A DNA stretch of 64,000 nt from Deinococcus aerius (GCF_002897375.1 NZ_BFAG01000002.1:308501-372500); one strand, 5' to 3'; positions 48,940 to 57,773 are shown, numbered from the stretch's first letter. The notes: generated by a model from the letters alone, not told the origin. Numbers and translations: made by a program.

Positions 48940-51690
48940 ATGGCTGGACGTCTGAATGCGGTGAGCCCGGTGCCGCTGTTGCCGCGGCCCCACCTTCTGG
49001 CACGATTGTCGGCGCCGGTCGCGGTTCTGGCGGCACCTCACGGCTACGGGAAAAGCCGACTGATCGAGACCTACCAGGCGCAGCTCACCCTGCGGGGTCA
49101 GCAGGTGGTGGCGCTGACCTGCTCGCCTGACGACCGGCGCCCCTTTCACCTCGCCAACCGCCTCACCCGCGCCGTCATGCGCGTGACGGGCCGCCGGATG
49201 TTCGAGGGGTTGGCCTCGACGTATGCTGCTGGGGACCTGTACAGCGCGTTCGGGCTCGCGCAGGCGGTGGCCGAGGACCTCCTGTACGCCGAGGTTCCCT
49301 TCACCCTGCTGATCGACGGCGTCGACGGCGAGGAGGCAGCCACCTTTGTCGCGGAACTGGCGGTGCGTGTCGCTCCCCTGGTCCAGGTGATCGTTTCGGG
49401 ATACGAGCCGCTCGCCGCGTACTTTCCCGCGGAGGTCACGGTCCTGGGGCGGGAAGAGCTGGAGTTCACCTCGCAGGAGGCTGCGGCTCTGGGGGTGCCG
49501 GACAACCCGTATGACGGCTGGCCCGCACCGACCCTGATCCTGGCGGGGGGGCAGGGGCAGCCCGACCAGTACACCCAGCAACTGGTCGGACGCCTCGCCC
49601 CCGAGGACCTCGGGCTCCTGCCGGCGGCGCTGCTGGACGTCTGGCACCGTCAGACCGGCAGCCAAGTGTGCAAGGCGCTCGGTCTTCCCCGCAACTACCT
49701 CCGCCGCTTCGAGGAGCTGGGCTTCCCGCTCCGTCCTCACGGCGACGGCGTGGCTCCCCCGGCGCTGCTGCGTGAGGCGATGCTCGAGGAGCTGCGCCGG
49801 ACAGATGCGGACAGCTTCCGCAAGTCCAGTGAGCGGCTGGCGACGCTCATCGAGGCGACCCAGCCGATCCGCGCCCTGGAACTGCGCAGTGAGATCGGGG
49901 ATGAGGAGGGGGCATTGGCGCTGGCCCGCACCCGGCTTTCCATCTGGTCGCGTGAGCGCCACTGGTCACAGGTCCGGGCCCACCTGGAACCCTACTTCAA
50001 TCGACTGACCGCCGACGAGCAGTTGCTGCTCGCCCGCGCACAAGACGGGCTGGCGACCCATCAGGAGGAGGTGGGCCGCGCCCTGAAGGTGGCTCAGCAC
50101 GCCCGGCACCAGGGCGCCCGTGAACCGGAAGCAAGCTTCGTGGTGGGGGAGATGCTCCTGCGGCTCGGCTGGCTTGATCAGGCTGTGAGCGTCCTCGGCG
50201 AGGCGGTGAGGGCCTCACCGGAGGGGAGCGCGCCGCGCCTGCGCGCTCTGGGTTGGCTCGCGTTGTGTCTCGTGGCGCAGGGTCGCTCCGGCGCCGCGTT
50301 GATGGAGTTGCAGACCGCCTCAGGCGCCGCGGTGGGGCTGCCCGCCGAAGAGATCGGGGTCTTCTACGTTGCGAGGGCGAGTGCTTGCCTGCGTCTCGGT
50401 GACGTCCGGGCCGCACGGGACTCGGCGCGTCAGGCTCAGATGGTCTACAGCTACAACCTGCCTCTGGCGTTGTCGGACCTGACGGTGACCTTTGAGCTGC
50501 TGCATCTCCTGATCGACCTCGGCGACCTCCGGGAAGCCCGCCTGCTGCTGGGGCAGTTGCCGCGTGTGACCGTCCCCGTCGGGCGCTGGTACGGTGCGAG
50601 CCGGGCGCTCTTGCAGGCACACCTGGCTCACCGCGAGTTGCGGCTGGGCGACGGTGAGGAAGAGGCGCTCGGGCAGGCCCGGCGTGCCCTGGAGGAAGCG
50701 CGCCTGGGGGGTTACCACACCCTGGAGGTGCAGGCCGGTCTCCGGGTGTGTCTGCTGCACGTGCACCGCCACGAATACCCGGCAGCGCTCTCGCTGGTCG
50801 GACAGCTCGAGGCGCTCTCGCCCCGTGACCCCTGGGTGGAGCCCACCCTGTCGGACCTCAAGGCGGTCTTGCGGGCCTGCCTGAGTGAGACGCCGCCGCC
50901 GCCCTCCCAGCGTCCCGTCGCGCTCCGTGAGAGTGCGCTGGTCCGGGCACTGGTCCACGGTGGGCGCGAGGGCCACGAGCAGGTGTACGGTGCGGCGGTC
51001 GTGACCACCTGGCGGAACTGGTTCCCCTGGAGGGGCGGGCGCCCATGTGGACGGGTTCTGGACAGCGAGACCGATGTCCTCCCGGCCGACCCTCTGCCCG
51101 GGTGGACTTCCCTGGAGATCTCCCCGGGTGGGTATGGCCTCCCCCCGGTCGAGGAGCGTCCACCCGAGCATCACACCCTGGAGGTGCGCCTGCTGGGAAC
51201 GCCACTGGCCCGGCTGGACGGCCGGGTGCTGGAACTGCCGCCCCGGGCGCTGGCGCTGCTGGCGTACCTGTGTGACGGCGAGGTCCACTCGGCGGGCGAG
51301 CTGATGGAAGCACTCTTCAGCGATTCCCGGCGACCCCGGGTGTACCTGTCCGTCACGCTCAGGGGGCTGCGTTCGAGTTGGCAGGGTGTCTTCGGTCAGG
51401 CACGCGACCCGGTGGTCCGGGTGGATGGAGGCTACCGCCTGGCTCCCGAAGTGCGGGCCCGCTGCGACCTGCGCGAACTGCGCGGCGCCACCCTGCGTGG
51501 GGTGCTGGGCCTCTACCGGGGACCCCTGGCCCTGGAGCAACCCTGGATGTTCGTCACCCCGGACGAGCTTCGCCAAGGCATCCTGGCGCGCTTGAAGCAG
51601 GAGGCCGACCCGCGTGAGGCGCAGGCGGTGCTCTCGCGGCTGCGCGCCGTGGATTCCGGGTTTCCTGCCTGGAGCAGTGACCACACCTGA
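48940..51690 (+). CDS. Large P-loop/TPR regulator with C-terminal SARP-type winged helix
   Basis: 916 residues. A STAND/MalT-like P-loop lies at about residues 31-40 (APHGYGKSRL), followed by the Walker B-like FTLLIDGVDG. A long TPR-type helical region spans about 330-630. The C-terminal OmpR/SARP winged helix covers about 745-840 (LEVRLLGTPLARLDGRVLEL, then RALALLAYLCDGEVHSAGEL). Such proteins hydrolyse ATP on sensing a ligand and activate transcription. It is immediately upstream of a CCAACCTG module and could activate it, an alternative to the sigma-like protein. Confidence 0.8.
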   Translation: MAGRLNAVSPVPLLPRPHLLARLSAPVAVLAAPHGYGKSRLIETYQAQLTLRGQQVVALTCSPDDRRPFHLANRLTRAVMRVTGRRMFEGLASTYAAGDLYSAFGLAQAVAEDLLYAEVPFTLLIDGVDGEEAATFVAELAVRVAPLVQVIVSGYEPLAAYFPAEVTVLGREELEFTSQEAAALGVPDNPYDGWPAPTLILAGGQGQPDQYTQQLVGRLAPEDLGLLPAALLDVWHRQTGSQVCKALGLPRNYLRRFEELGFPLRPHGDGVAPPALLREAMLEELRRTDADSFRKSSERLATLIEATQPIRALELRSEIGDEEGALALARTRLSIWSRERHWSQVRAHLEPYFNRLTADEQLLLARAQDGLATHQEEVGRALKVAQHARHQGAREPEASFVVGEMLLRLGWLDQAVSVLGEAVRASPEGSAPRLRALGWLALCLVAQGRSGAALMELQTASGAAVGLPAEEIGVFYVARASACLRLGDVRAARDSARQAQMVYSYNLPLALSDLTVTFELLHLLIDLGDLREARLLLGQLPRVTVPVGRWYGASRALLQAHLAHRELRLGDGEEEALGQARRALEEARLGGYHTLEVQAGLRVCLLHVHRHEYPAALSLVGQLEALSPRDPWVEPTLSDLKAVLRACLSETPPPPSQRPVALRESALVRALVHGGREGHEQVYGAAVVTTWRNWFPWRGGRPCGRVLDSETDVLPADPLPGWTSLEISPGGYGLPPVEERPPEHHTLEVRLLGTPLARLDGRVLELPPRALALLAYLCDGEVHSAGELMEALFSDSRRPRVYLSVTLRGLRSSWQGVFGQARDPVVRVDGGYRLAPEVRARCDLRELRGATLRGVLGLYRGPLALEQPWMFVTPDELRQGILARLKQEADPREAQAVLSRLRAVDSGFPAWSSDHT

Positions 51691-51701
51691 GACGGGAAGG
51701 T

Positions 51702-51732
51702 CACCAACCTGGGGTGGACCCATACTGCCCTC
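51702..51732 (+). promoter_or_regulatory. CCAACCTG promoter module, copy 6
   Basis: Box CACCAACCTGGGGT (51702-51715), 5 nt, hexamer CATACT (51721-51726), 6 nt, ATG at 51733. It lies just after the stop of the large regulator, in non-coding DNA. Confidence 0.65.
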
Positions 51733-52323
51733 ATGCTCGTCTTTCCGCCGGACTGGACTGAAACGCCCCCCTATACCCTGCGACCAGTCGGTCCTCAGGT
51801 CGGCTATGTGCCGCGGGTGCGCCGCCGCGTCCCCGTCTACCAGGCGCTGGCGTCCGTGGACCCCGAGCTGGACCCGCCGCCGGTGTTCGTGCTGGCTCCC
51901 GAGGGCACATCCTGGTCCGCCCCGGGCGCGGCCTTGCTGGGGAAGGACGGGCAGGTGGTCGCCTACGCGACCTCGGCGAGCCGCCGTGACCCCTGCGTGT
52001 CCGCCGTGCTGGAGCGGGCCCTGGACCTTTCCGCCGGGCGGACCCTGGCCACCTGGGACGCCTCCTGCTGGGCGGCGCAACTGCTCGCGTTCCGAACGCC
52101 GGGCGCTTCCCGGGAGGCCGCCTGGATGCGGCTGAGCCGCCAGCCGGTGTTCTGCCTGCGCAGCAGGCTGGAAGAGCAGGATATTGACGTCTTCACGCTC
52201 GCCCAGGCCTGCGCCCAGTTTGGTCTGCCCGCGCCGGGAGAGGACGTCCTCTCGACCGCGTTCACGGTTCGGGTACTTCTTCAGGTGGCGTGGGCAGGCC
52301 ATACCGCGCACAGAGTTGGGTGA
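51733..52323 (+). CDS. Divergent DEDDh exonuclease-like protein
   Basis: 196 residues. The C-terminal part (DIDVFTLAQACAQFGLPAPG, then EDVLSTAFTVRVLLQV) follows the last third of epsilon-type DEDDh exonucleases. LATWDASCWAAQLLAFR could match their central N-x-x-F-D region. Most catalytic acids are not recognisable, so it may be inactive or a distant fold relative. The predicted mRNA is leaderless. The 3' end overlaps the convergent gene by 62 bases. Confidence 0.45.
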   Translation: MLVFPPDWTETPPYTLRPVGPQVGYVPRVRRRVPVYQALASVDPELDPPPVFVLAPEGTSWSAPGAALLGKDGQVVAYATSASRRDPCVSAVLERALDLSAGRTLATWDASCWAAQLLAFRTPGASREAAWMRLSRQPVFCLRSRLEEQDIDVFTLAQACAQFGLPAPGEDVLSTAFTVRVLLQVAWAGHTAHRVG

Positions 52324-52651
52324 GGAAGGTGCGGTGGTTGGTGCGGGCGGCCTCGACGGTGGCCGCCCGCGCCACCACTTCACCCTCGTCGCCGCGCACC
52401 AGCACCGTCTCGTAGAGCAGGGGCGGGTCAGCGCCCTCCCAGACGGGGACAAACAGCGTGACCAGACTGAGGTAGTCCGGGTCAGGCAGAAAGTGCATGC
52501 CGATCACCCGCTGCCGGGCCCGCCAGACGGTGGAGGGGAGCCGCTCCACCTCGACCGGCCGCCCTGTTTCGTCGGGAAGAAAAAACCGTGCCCCGTCGCC
52601 GTAGGGCCTCTCGTAAAGCAGGTCCGTTGCCCGCTGCCGGTCGACGTTCAT
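52262..52651 (-). CDS. Hypothetical protein
   Basis: 129 residues (MNVDRQRATDLLYERPYGDG, then a beta-rich middle, ending GLPTPPEEVPEP). No family is recognised. The last segment (NHRTFLTQLCARYGLPTPPE) resembles the end of the convergent protein (FTLAQACAQFGLPAPGE), which may hint at relatedness. The ATG at 52651 has GGGGAGGT upstream. Confidence 0.5.
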   Translation of the reverse strand: MNVDRQRATDLLYERPYGDGARFFLPDETGRPVEVERLPSTVWRARQRVIGMHFLPDPDYLSLVTLFVPVWEGADPPLLYETVLVRGDEGEVVARAATVEAARTNHRTFLTQLCARYGLPTPPEEVPEP

Positions 52652-52704
52652 GCCGTCAAGCGTACCTCCCCGGCGTGACCGCACCGGAGAAATGTGACGG
52701 GGTG

Positions 52705-53274
52705 CTACCCCCCCACGCCCAGCGCCCTCATCACCTGCGCGTGCATGGCGGGCGGATAGACCGCGACGCTGATCCGGCCCTGGATGTTCCAGAGGGTGTC
52801 GAAGTCCTGGTAGGAGATGTAAGCGTACCCGATCAAGGGGTCCGCCAGATACAGCCGGGAGAAGCGGTCGTCAAACCCACGGATCACTCGGAAATGCGGC
52901 ACCTGGCCGACTTCCTGGGCGTACTGCAAGACGATGCTGGGCACACCCAGCGCGATCAGATTCTTCAGCAAGGAAATCTGGCTGCCCCGGATCTGCACGG
53001 ACCGCAGGCCGTAGCGGCTGACAAAGCGCTCAATGGCCTCCACCTGCATATAGCTGGCCGGGGACGGTTTGGTGGCCCGGCTGATGGTCTGCACCGGGAC
53101 GGTGAAGTCGTAATACGCCAGCACCATCGCGATGCTCGCCGGGCCGCAGTCGTTCCAGCCCTGATACACGACGGGCAGGTGCTGCAGGGCCAGGGCGGGC
53201 TGGGAGACGGCCCGGGCGGGAAGGGCCAGGGTAAGCAGCGCCCCCAGCGTGAGGGAAAGAAACCGTCGTCGCAT
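52705..53274 (-). CDS. Secreted C39-like cysteine peptidase
   Basis: 189 residues. A signal peptide (RRRFLSLTLGALLTLALPAR) precedes a C39/papain-like fold with the catalytic Cys in WNDCGPASIAMVLAYY and the His in VPHFRVIRGFDD, then LADPLIGYAYIS. Such proteins cleave leader peptides or peptidoglycan-linked peptides. In a conjugation context it could mature the pilin or open the wall in place of VirB1; that is inference. The start is 6 nt past a CCAACCTG module hexamer. Confidence 0.75.
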   Translation of the reverse strand: MRRRFLSLTLGALLTLALPARAVSQPALALQHLPVVYQGWNDCGPASIAMVLAYYDFTVPVQTISRATKPSPASYMQVEAIERFVSRYGLRSVQIRGSQISLLKNLIALGVPSIVLQYAQEVGQVPHFRVIRGFDDRFSRLYLADPLIGYAYISYQDFDTLWNIQGRISVAVYPPAMHAQVMRALGVGG

Positions 53275-53305
53275 GTGGCCACTGTGCGGCCGGGTCAGGT
53301 TGGAC
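53275..53305 (-). promoter_or_regulatory. CCAACCTG promoter module, copy 7 (C39-like peptidase)
   Basis: Minus strand: box GTCCAACCTGACCC (53305-53292), 5 nt, hexamer CACAGT (53286-53281), 6 nt, ATG at 53274. It is back-to-back with copy 8; the two boxes are 8 nt apart. Confidence 0.7.
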
Positions 53306-53313
53306 TTCGCGCC

Positions 53314-53344
53314 TTCCAACCTGACCTTCCCCCAGCATGCTGCC
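53314..53344 (+). promoter_or_regulatory. CCAACCTG promoter module, copy 8 (SSB-like)
   Basis: Box TTCCAACCTGACCT (53314-53327), 5 nt, hexamer CAGCAT (53333-53338), 6 nt, ATG at 53345. The divergent arrangement with copy 7 fixes the orientation of the element, because each box points to its own gene. Confidence 0.65.
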
Positions 53345-54004
53345 ATGATGACGCTGACCCACGGCACCTCCGCCGAGTTCACCGCCGCGCTCGCGCGTCC
53401 GGGCGTCCTGAAACCCGGCGGCCAGTTCGCCACGTTCACCCTGGCTGGAGAGTTCAAGCGGTCTCGGGAGGACGGGACGCCGATCCGGACGGTCTTTTAC
53501 CAGCCCTGCGTCGCCGCGGGTCGTCTGGCAGGACGGCTGGGGACGCTGGGCGCGGGCGAGGCGATCAGCGGAACGGGCGTGCTGGCCGCGTATGAGGGGG
53601 AGATCGTCATCGCGGTTCAGGACGCGGCGCGCCTGCCCAGCGAGCACGTCCGCCTGGAACTGGACGGCGGTGGGGCCGCGCGGCTGCTTCGTGCCCGTTG
53701 GCGGGTCCGGGCGCGGGGGGTGTTGATCACCCCACCGCAGGCCCAGCGCCTGGAGAACGAGGTGCCGGTGACGAACATTCGACTGGGGCTCACGCCGAAG
53801 CGGGCGGAGGGGACGGAGACACCACTGGTGCCACTGGAACTGGCGGCCTACGGGGAACTGGCGGTCGTGCTCGCCGGGCAGGGCAAGGGAAACTACCTCG
53901 ACACCTGGGGTGTGTTGCAGCGTCGTCAGGGGGCGCAGCGCCGCTTTTCCCGGCTGGAAGTGCAGGACGTCGAGCCCCTGCACGGGACGCGGGCGCTGCT
54001 GTAG
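53345..54004 (+). CDS. OB-fold, SSB-like protein
   Basis: 219 residues. Two beta-rich halves follow OB-like patterns: TLAGEFKRSREDGTPIRTVF with GAGEAISGTGVLAAYEG in the first, and NIRLGLTPKRAEGTETPLVP then AYGELAVVLAGQGKGNYLDT in the second. The layout recalls Deinococcus SSB, but there is no acidic tail. ssDNA protection during transfer is an inferred role. It is driven by module copy 8 and divergent from the C39-like gene. Confidence 0.5.
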   Translation: MMTLTHGTSAEFTAALARPGVLKPGGQFATFTLAGEFKRSREDGTPIRTVFYQPCVAAGRLAGRLGTLGAGEAISGTGVLAAYEGEIVIAVQDAARLPSEHVRLELDGGGAARLLRARWRVRARGVLITPPQAQRLENEVPVTNIRLGLTPKRAEGTETPLVPLELAAYGELAVVLAGQGKGNYLDTWGVLQRRQGAQRRFSRLEVQDVEPLHGTRALL

Positions 54005-54109
54005 GACAACTTGGAACTTCGGGGTGTCAACGCAGAGCGCGAGGACCCTTTCTCGTGAGCTGTCCCAGGGGTCTTCGGCCGCTCTCCGGGGTCGGGAGAG
54101 AGCCGCGTC

Positions 54110-54864
54110 TCAGCTCGTCAGGACCCGCCACACCAACGGCACCGCTCCCAGGACAGTGACAAGGGCGTTGTCGCACCCATGGCAGAGCATGGCGGCCCGC
54201 AGGCCAGAGCGCGTCGCCACCCAGGAGAACACCGCCCCACTCATCAGTTGTGGGATAACCAGGCCGAGTACGGCCGGGTGGTGAGGCAGATCGGGGGAGT
54301 TGCACAGGTGCGCCAGCGCGAAGAGCGTGTTCGTCACCGCCGCGCAGCCGATCAGCCAGCCGGGGGAAAGTCGTCCGCCGGGATGCCGCTGACGCAGGCT
54401 CAGGGACAACGAGGCCAGGACCAGGGGCGTGATGAACATGTTGGGGTGGGGCTCCACTGCCGCTGATCCACTGCCGCCTTCAACACGTCGAAGGCATTGA
54501 GCCCGACGCAGCTCACCAACGACACGACCCTCAACCACGGCAACAGGCGCCAGGCCTCTTGGGGACGACGCACCCCGGGGTTGCCCAGGAAGGCGGCAAA
54601 ACCGACCAGCCCGGGGATCAGGACCAGCCGGAACATCGCCTCTTCGATCATGGGGCCCCGGACAATCCGATCCAGCAACTCGTCCGAGGGACCCCGCTTG
54701 GGCGTCCAGCCGGTCTGCTCGATTACCCACGGAACGACCCAACGCGACTGCACCACAGCCTCCAGCAGCAGCACGAGCAGTACCAGCCCGAGTATCCACG
54801 GCACATGCCTAAGCGGCAGGCCCCATCGCAGGGAGAGAGGCGCCAGAGCCGGGAGCTTGGTCAT
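54110..54864 (-). pseudogene. CPBP-family intramembrane protease, frameshifted
   Basis: The 5' frame (54864 to about 54455) encodes the first helices and motif 1 (GPMIEEAMFRLVLIPG, EExxxR). The 3' frame, shifted by one base, encodes MFITPLVLASLSLSL, motif 2 (LFALAHLCN, FxxxH) and motif 3 (CHGCDNA). The two join in the C-rich run near 54448-54460 (AGCCCCACCCC), so a single added or lost C breaks the gene. A sequencing error is possible. CPBP proteases process prenylated or small membrane peptides and often give bacteriocin immunity. Confidence 0.65.
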
Positions 54865-55005
54865 CCGGTGTCCTGTCCAAACCCTTGATAGCCGACAGCC
54901 CGGGTCTGATCGCCTGGAAGAGGGTTGGAATGCGCCCATACGGGAAACTGGACGCAGGCCAGTCCCCGGCGCTCCCCGACGAGGCGCTGGACGCTCTGTC
55001 CAGCT

Positions 55006-56535
55006 TCAACGGAATACCCCTGGGTGTCCGCGCCTCCCCCCCTCTGCCTCCCGGGGATCGGGAAGAGACAGGCCTTCCAGCAGCTCACGCTCCAGCATCA
55101 GACTCTCGAACCTCACCTCGCCGTCCTGAGCCAGCGCCCGCAGGACGGCCCCCGACCCGTCCACCGTCCACTCGGCGGTCAGCCGCTCGCTGTCCTCCTC
55201 CGGCCAGCCACCCGTGCACACCAGCGCCCGCGCATCCTCGCGCGCCAGGGTGGGGTAACGGTGTTCGGTCGGGGCCGTCGTCAGGGGCCAGGCCGATGCG
55301 CCCGGCACCCGCAGCACGACGACCCGCCGATGCGCGTGGGCCAGACAGGCCAGCAGCAGGGCGTGGAGGTCGGGGTCGAAGTCGGTCCCCAGGTAGTCGG
55401 TGACCTCACCCGGCTGGATGGTCGTGTCGGCCGCCAGCAGGAGGGTCAGGTGAGGCTCACCGGCCTGCTCCTGGTGAACCTCCCGGCTGGACTCTTCGAC
55501 CCTCGTGGGCGTGGTGTCGTTTCCCCCCATCAGGCGGTCGAGCGCCGCGGACCCCGTCACCAGCACCTCCACGTGCGGCTGACCGCTGCGTTCGGCCACC
55601 GCCCGCCGGAGGACCGCCTCTCGTTGCGGCTGGTCGGTGAGGACGAAAAACTCCCCGTCGTCCAGACGGTGCCCGAACACCCGGTACGTCCTGCGAGTGG
55701 GTTCGTCGAGCAGGTGCGCGGCGTCCTCGTGGGGCGGGTCCAGGCCCACGTCCACGAAGGGGAGACCACGCGAGAGGGCCAGTGCCCGGAAAGCCAGGTC
55801 CTCGTTGATCCTCCCGCCCTTCAGGAGGGTCTGTTCCAGGCGCGGGTCCGACAGTTCCGAGGTCTCCAGGTCCCCGTAGCCGAGGTGGAGCAGCGCTTCG
55901 GCGATGGACATGTGCCCAGGTGTTCCACGCTTCGGAAAAGTTCTGGGTTCCGGGTCCTGGTGGGGCCGTGGGTCGGACACGGCCCCACCAGGCGTGATCA
56001 CTGCAACGGGTGGATGGTCGGTGACCATCACCTCGGGTCCGGGTTCCCATTCAGGCCCTTCCGCAGGGGAAGGCGGGACGGACAGCTCCGGCTGCGCGGC
56101 GAGGGCTGCCAGGTCGACCGGCGGTCGGTACTCCACCTCGGGCACGGTGGGCGGGGGGTTGACCCAGGCCGGTTCGCTCCGTCGGTTGGTGGGTTGGCTC
56201 ACCACGATCAGGGCGGATGGGGGAAGGTAATACAGGTTCTCTTCCTGAAAGGGATTGCTGCTGGCCCGTACCGTCTGCCCATCCGCCTCCGCCTCGACGA
56301 GGGCGCGGACCGTGTCGAGGACCCGCAGGGCCCGCTCGGCCTGGGGAACTCCGTAGGCGGCGAGCGCTTGGCCGATCACCCGCTCGTCGAGGAAGGTTCG
56401 TGCCCGTTCCAGGACGTGCGCGTCCTGCTGGGAGCGAGACCACCGTCTGCCGCCTGGAGGACGGAGACGGCCGAACTGGAAGAAGGTCAGCCGCGCCTCG
56501 CTCCGGAGGACATCGGCGAAGGTCGGTTGTTTCAA
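55006..56535 (-). CDS. Multidomain protein with MshEN-like segment
   Basis: 509 residues starting at TTG with GAGGAGG upstream. The N-terminal 110 residues are helical. A Pro-rich linker precedes a MshEN/GspE-N-like block (MSIAEALLHLGYGDL, then GGRINEDLAFRALALSRGLP, then FFVLTDQPQREAVLRRAVAE). The C-terminal half has an alpha/beta pattern (HLTLLLAADTTIQPGEVTDY, then HRRVVVLRVPGA). No ATPase motif is seen. It is distantly similar in plan to the protein at 45789-46676. Confidence 0.5.
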   Translation of the reverse strand: MKQPTFADVLRSEARLTFFQFGRLRPPGGRRWSRSQQDAHVLERARTFLDERVIGQALAAYGVPQAERALRVLDTVRALVEAEADGQTVRASSNPFQEENLYYLPPSALIVVSQPTNRRSEPAWVNPPPTVPEVEYRPPVDLAALAAQPELSVPPSPAEGPEWEPGPEVMVTDHPPVAVITPGGAVSDPRPHQDPEPRTFPKRGTPGHMSIAEALLHLGYGDLETSELSDPRLEQTLLKGGRINEDLAFRALALSRGLPFVDVGLDPPHEDAAHLLDEPTRRTYRVFGHRLDDGEFFVLTDQPQREAVLRRAVAERSGQPHVEVLVTGSAALDRLMGGNDTTPTRVEESSREVHQEQAGEPHLTLLLAADTTIQPGEVTDYLGTDFDPDLHALLLACLAHAHRRVVVLRVPGASAWPLTTAPTEHRYPTLAREDARALVCTGGWPEEDSERLTAEWTVDGSGAVLRALAQDGEVRFESLMLERELLEGLSLPDPREAEGGRRGHPGVFR

Positions 56536-56548
56536 GGGGTTCCTCCTC

Positions 56549-57025
56549 TCACCACCGGCGCACGTTCCAGGGCCGGTATCCGTCCAGCCACAGGTGCAGC
56601 CAGTACGCGAGCAGGTATCCGCCCAGCGCCACCGCGTAGAGCGGCCCGTCCGGGGTGGGTACCCGCAGGGGGACGTCCAGGGCCCGGTCCACGGCGAGCA
56701 GCGCGGTGACCGGCAGTGTCAGCAGGACGGCGGCGTACCCCAGCAGAAGGAGCGGTCCGCGGACGTAGGTGTGCGTGACGCCCCGGTGCCGCACGAACAG
56801 GCTCAGCGGGCGCCACAGGCCTCCCCAGACACCCCAGTTGCACCGTGCCCGCACACGCACGTGTCCCGCCAGGTCGAGGTCAGGCGTGATCAGCAGCGTC
56901 CCGGTCAGGTATCCCGCCGCCAGCGAGAGGAGCAGGTCCTGGGAGACGTGCAGGGCGGCCAGGGGTCCGGCGATCCCCACCAGGGTGATCAGGTTGACTC
57001 CGGTGTGCAGGTCACCGCTGGGCAT
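56549..57025 (-). CDS. YdjM/DUF2227-like membrane metal-binding protein
   Basis: 158 residues. Conserved His/Asp positions typical of the YdjM-like hydrolases and DUF2227 proteins are visible: SGDLHTGVNL, LLITPDLDL, HRGVTHTYVRG and YWLHLWLDG. Three or four hydrophobic segments are present. Activity is uncertain. The ATG overlaps the stop of the VirB9-like gene, so the two form an operon. Confidence 0.7.
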   Translation of the reverse strand: MPSGDLHTGVNLITLVGIAGPLAALHVSQDLLLSLAAGYLTGTLLITPDLDLAGHVRVRARCNWGVWGGLWRPLSLFVRHRGVTHTYVRGPLLLLGYAAVLLTLPVTALLAVDRALDVPLRVPTPDGPLYAVALGGYLLAYWLHLWLDGYRPWNVRRW

Positions 57026-57773
57026 TGCCGCTGGGCGTGACGTTGAGGGTCGCGCGGGTGGTGTACTCGTTGATGCCGACGCGGTACGGCCACAGAACGG
57101 TCGGATTGACCCCGGCGTCGGCCGCGCTGGCGGTCACTGTGCCGTAGCGGGTGGTGCCGGGAGCGACCACGAGCGTGCCGAGGTTCGTCTTGACGAGCAC
57201 GCTGCCGCCGTTCTGACCGTTGATCGCGAACTGCCGTTCGTTGAGGGTAATCGCCCGGGACCCGGCCTGCACGCGGTAGTTGACCACGAGGATGTTCCCG
57301 TCGCGGGTGGCGGTGAAGGTGAAGCGCGGGGTCTCCTCGGCGCCGAGGGCCGCACCCGGGCGGAGGCTGGTGGTGGGGGCGCTGGCCTGTGGCGTTGGTG
57401 GGGCCGGGCTCGTCTCCTCGGGGTCCTTCACGGTGACGTTCACGATGCTGCCCGCGTGGTCGCCCGACAGGGTGAGGCGCCAGGTGTAGGTTCCGCTGTC
57501 GGTCACGATCTGCAGGGGCGTGGAGCCGTACCCGGCGAGGCCCGCGAGCAGGACGCGGTTGCCGTCCTTCCTGCGGTCGACCAGCCCGTCGCGTGTGACC
57601 AGGACGTCCTTGACGGCCTCGGGGAAGACGAGGGTGCCGAGGGCGCCGGGACCGAGCGTCAGGGTGTAGTGCTGGGCTTGCTGCGGAGTCAGGATGACGT
57701 TCACGTCCTTCAGGGCGACGGCGGGTGTGGAGACGAGGGCAAGGAGGGCGAGCAGGGTGAGGCGTGTGGTCAT
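57012..57773 (-). CDS. Second VirB9-like secreted protein
   Basis: 253 residues with a signal peptide (TTRLTLLALLALVSTPAVA). The first domain is closely patterned on that of the protein at 34811-36040: PGALGTLVFPEAVKDVLVTR, GLVDRRKDGNRV and GSTPLQIVTDSGTYTWRL. The linker is short, and the C-terminal beta domain (TRDGNILVVNYRVQAGSRAI) is more like full VirB9/TrbG. It is served by promoter module copy 9 with a 22-nt leader containing GTGGAGG. Confidence 0.65.
   Translation of the reverse strand: MTTRLTLLALLALVSTPAVALKDVNVILTPQQAQHYTLTLGPGALGTLVFPEAVKDVLVTRDGLVDRRKDGNRVLLAGLAGYGSTPLQIVTDSGTYTWRLTLSGDHAGSIVNVTVKDPEETSPAPPTPQASAPTTSLRPGAALGAEETPRFTFTATRDGNILVVNYRVQAGSRAITLNERQFAINGQNGGSVLVKTNLGTLVVAPGTTRYGTVTASAADAGVNPTVLWPYRVGINEYTTRATLNVTPSGNAQR

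Noticed and set aside
54497..56709. Long plus-strand frames opposite the genes at 55006-57025
   Set aside because: They are shadows; the minus-strand genes have starts, ribosome binding sites and family similarity.
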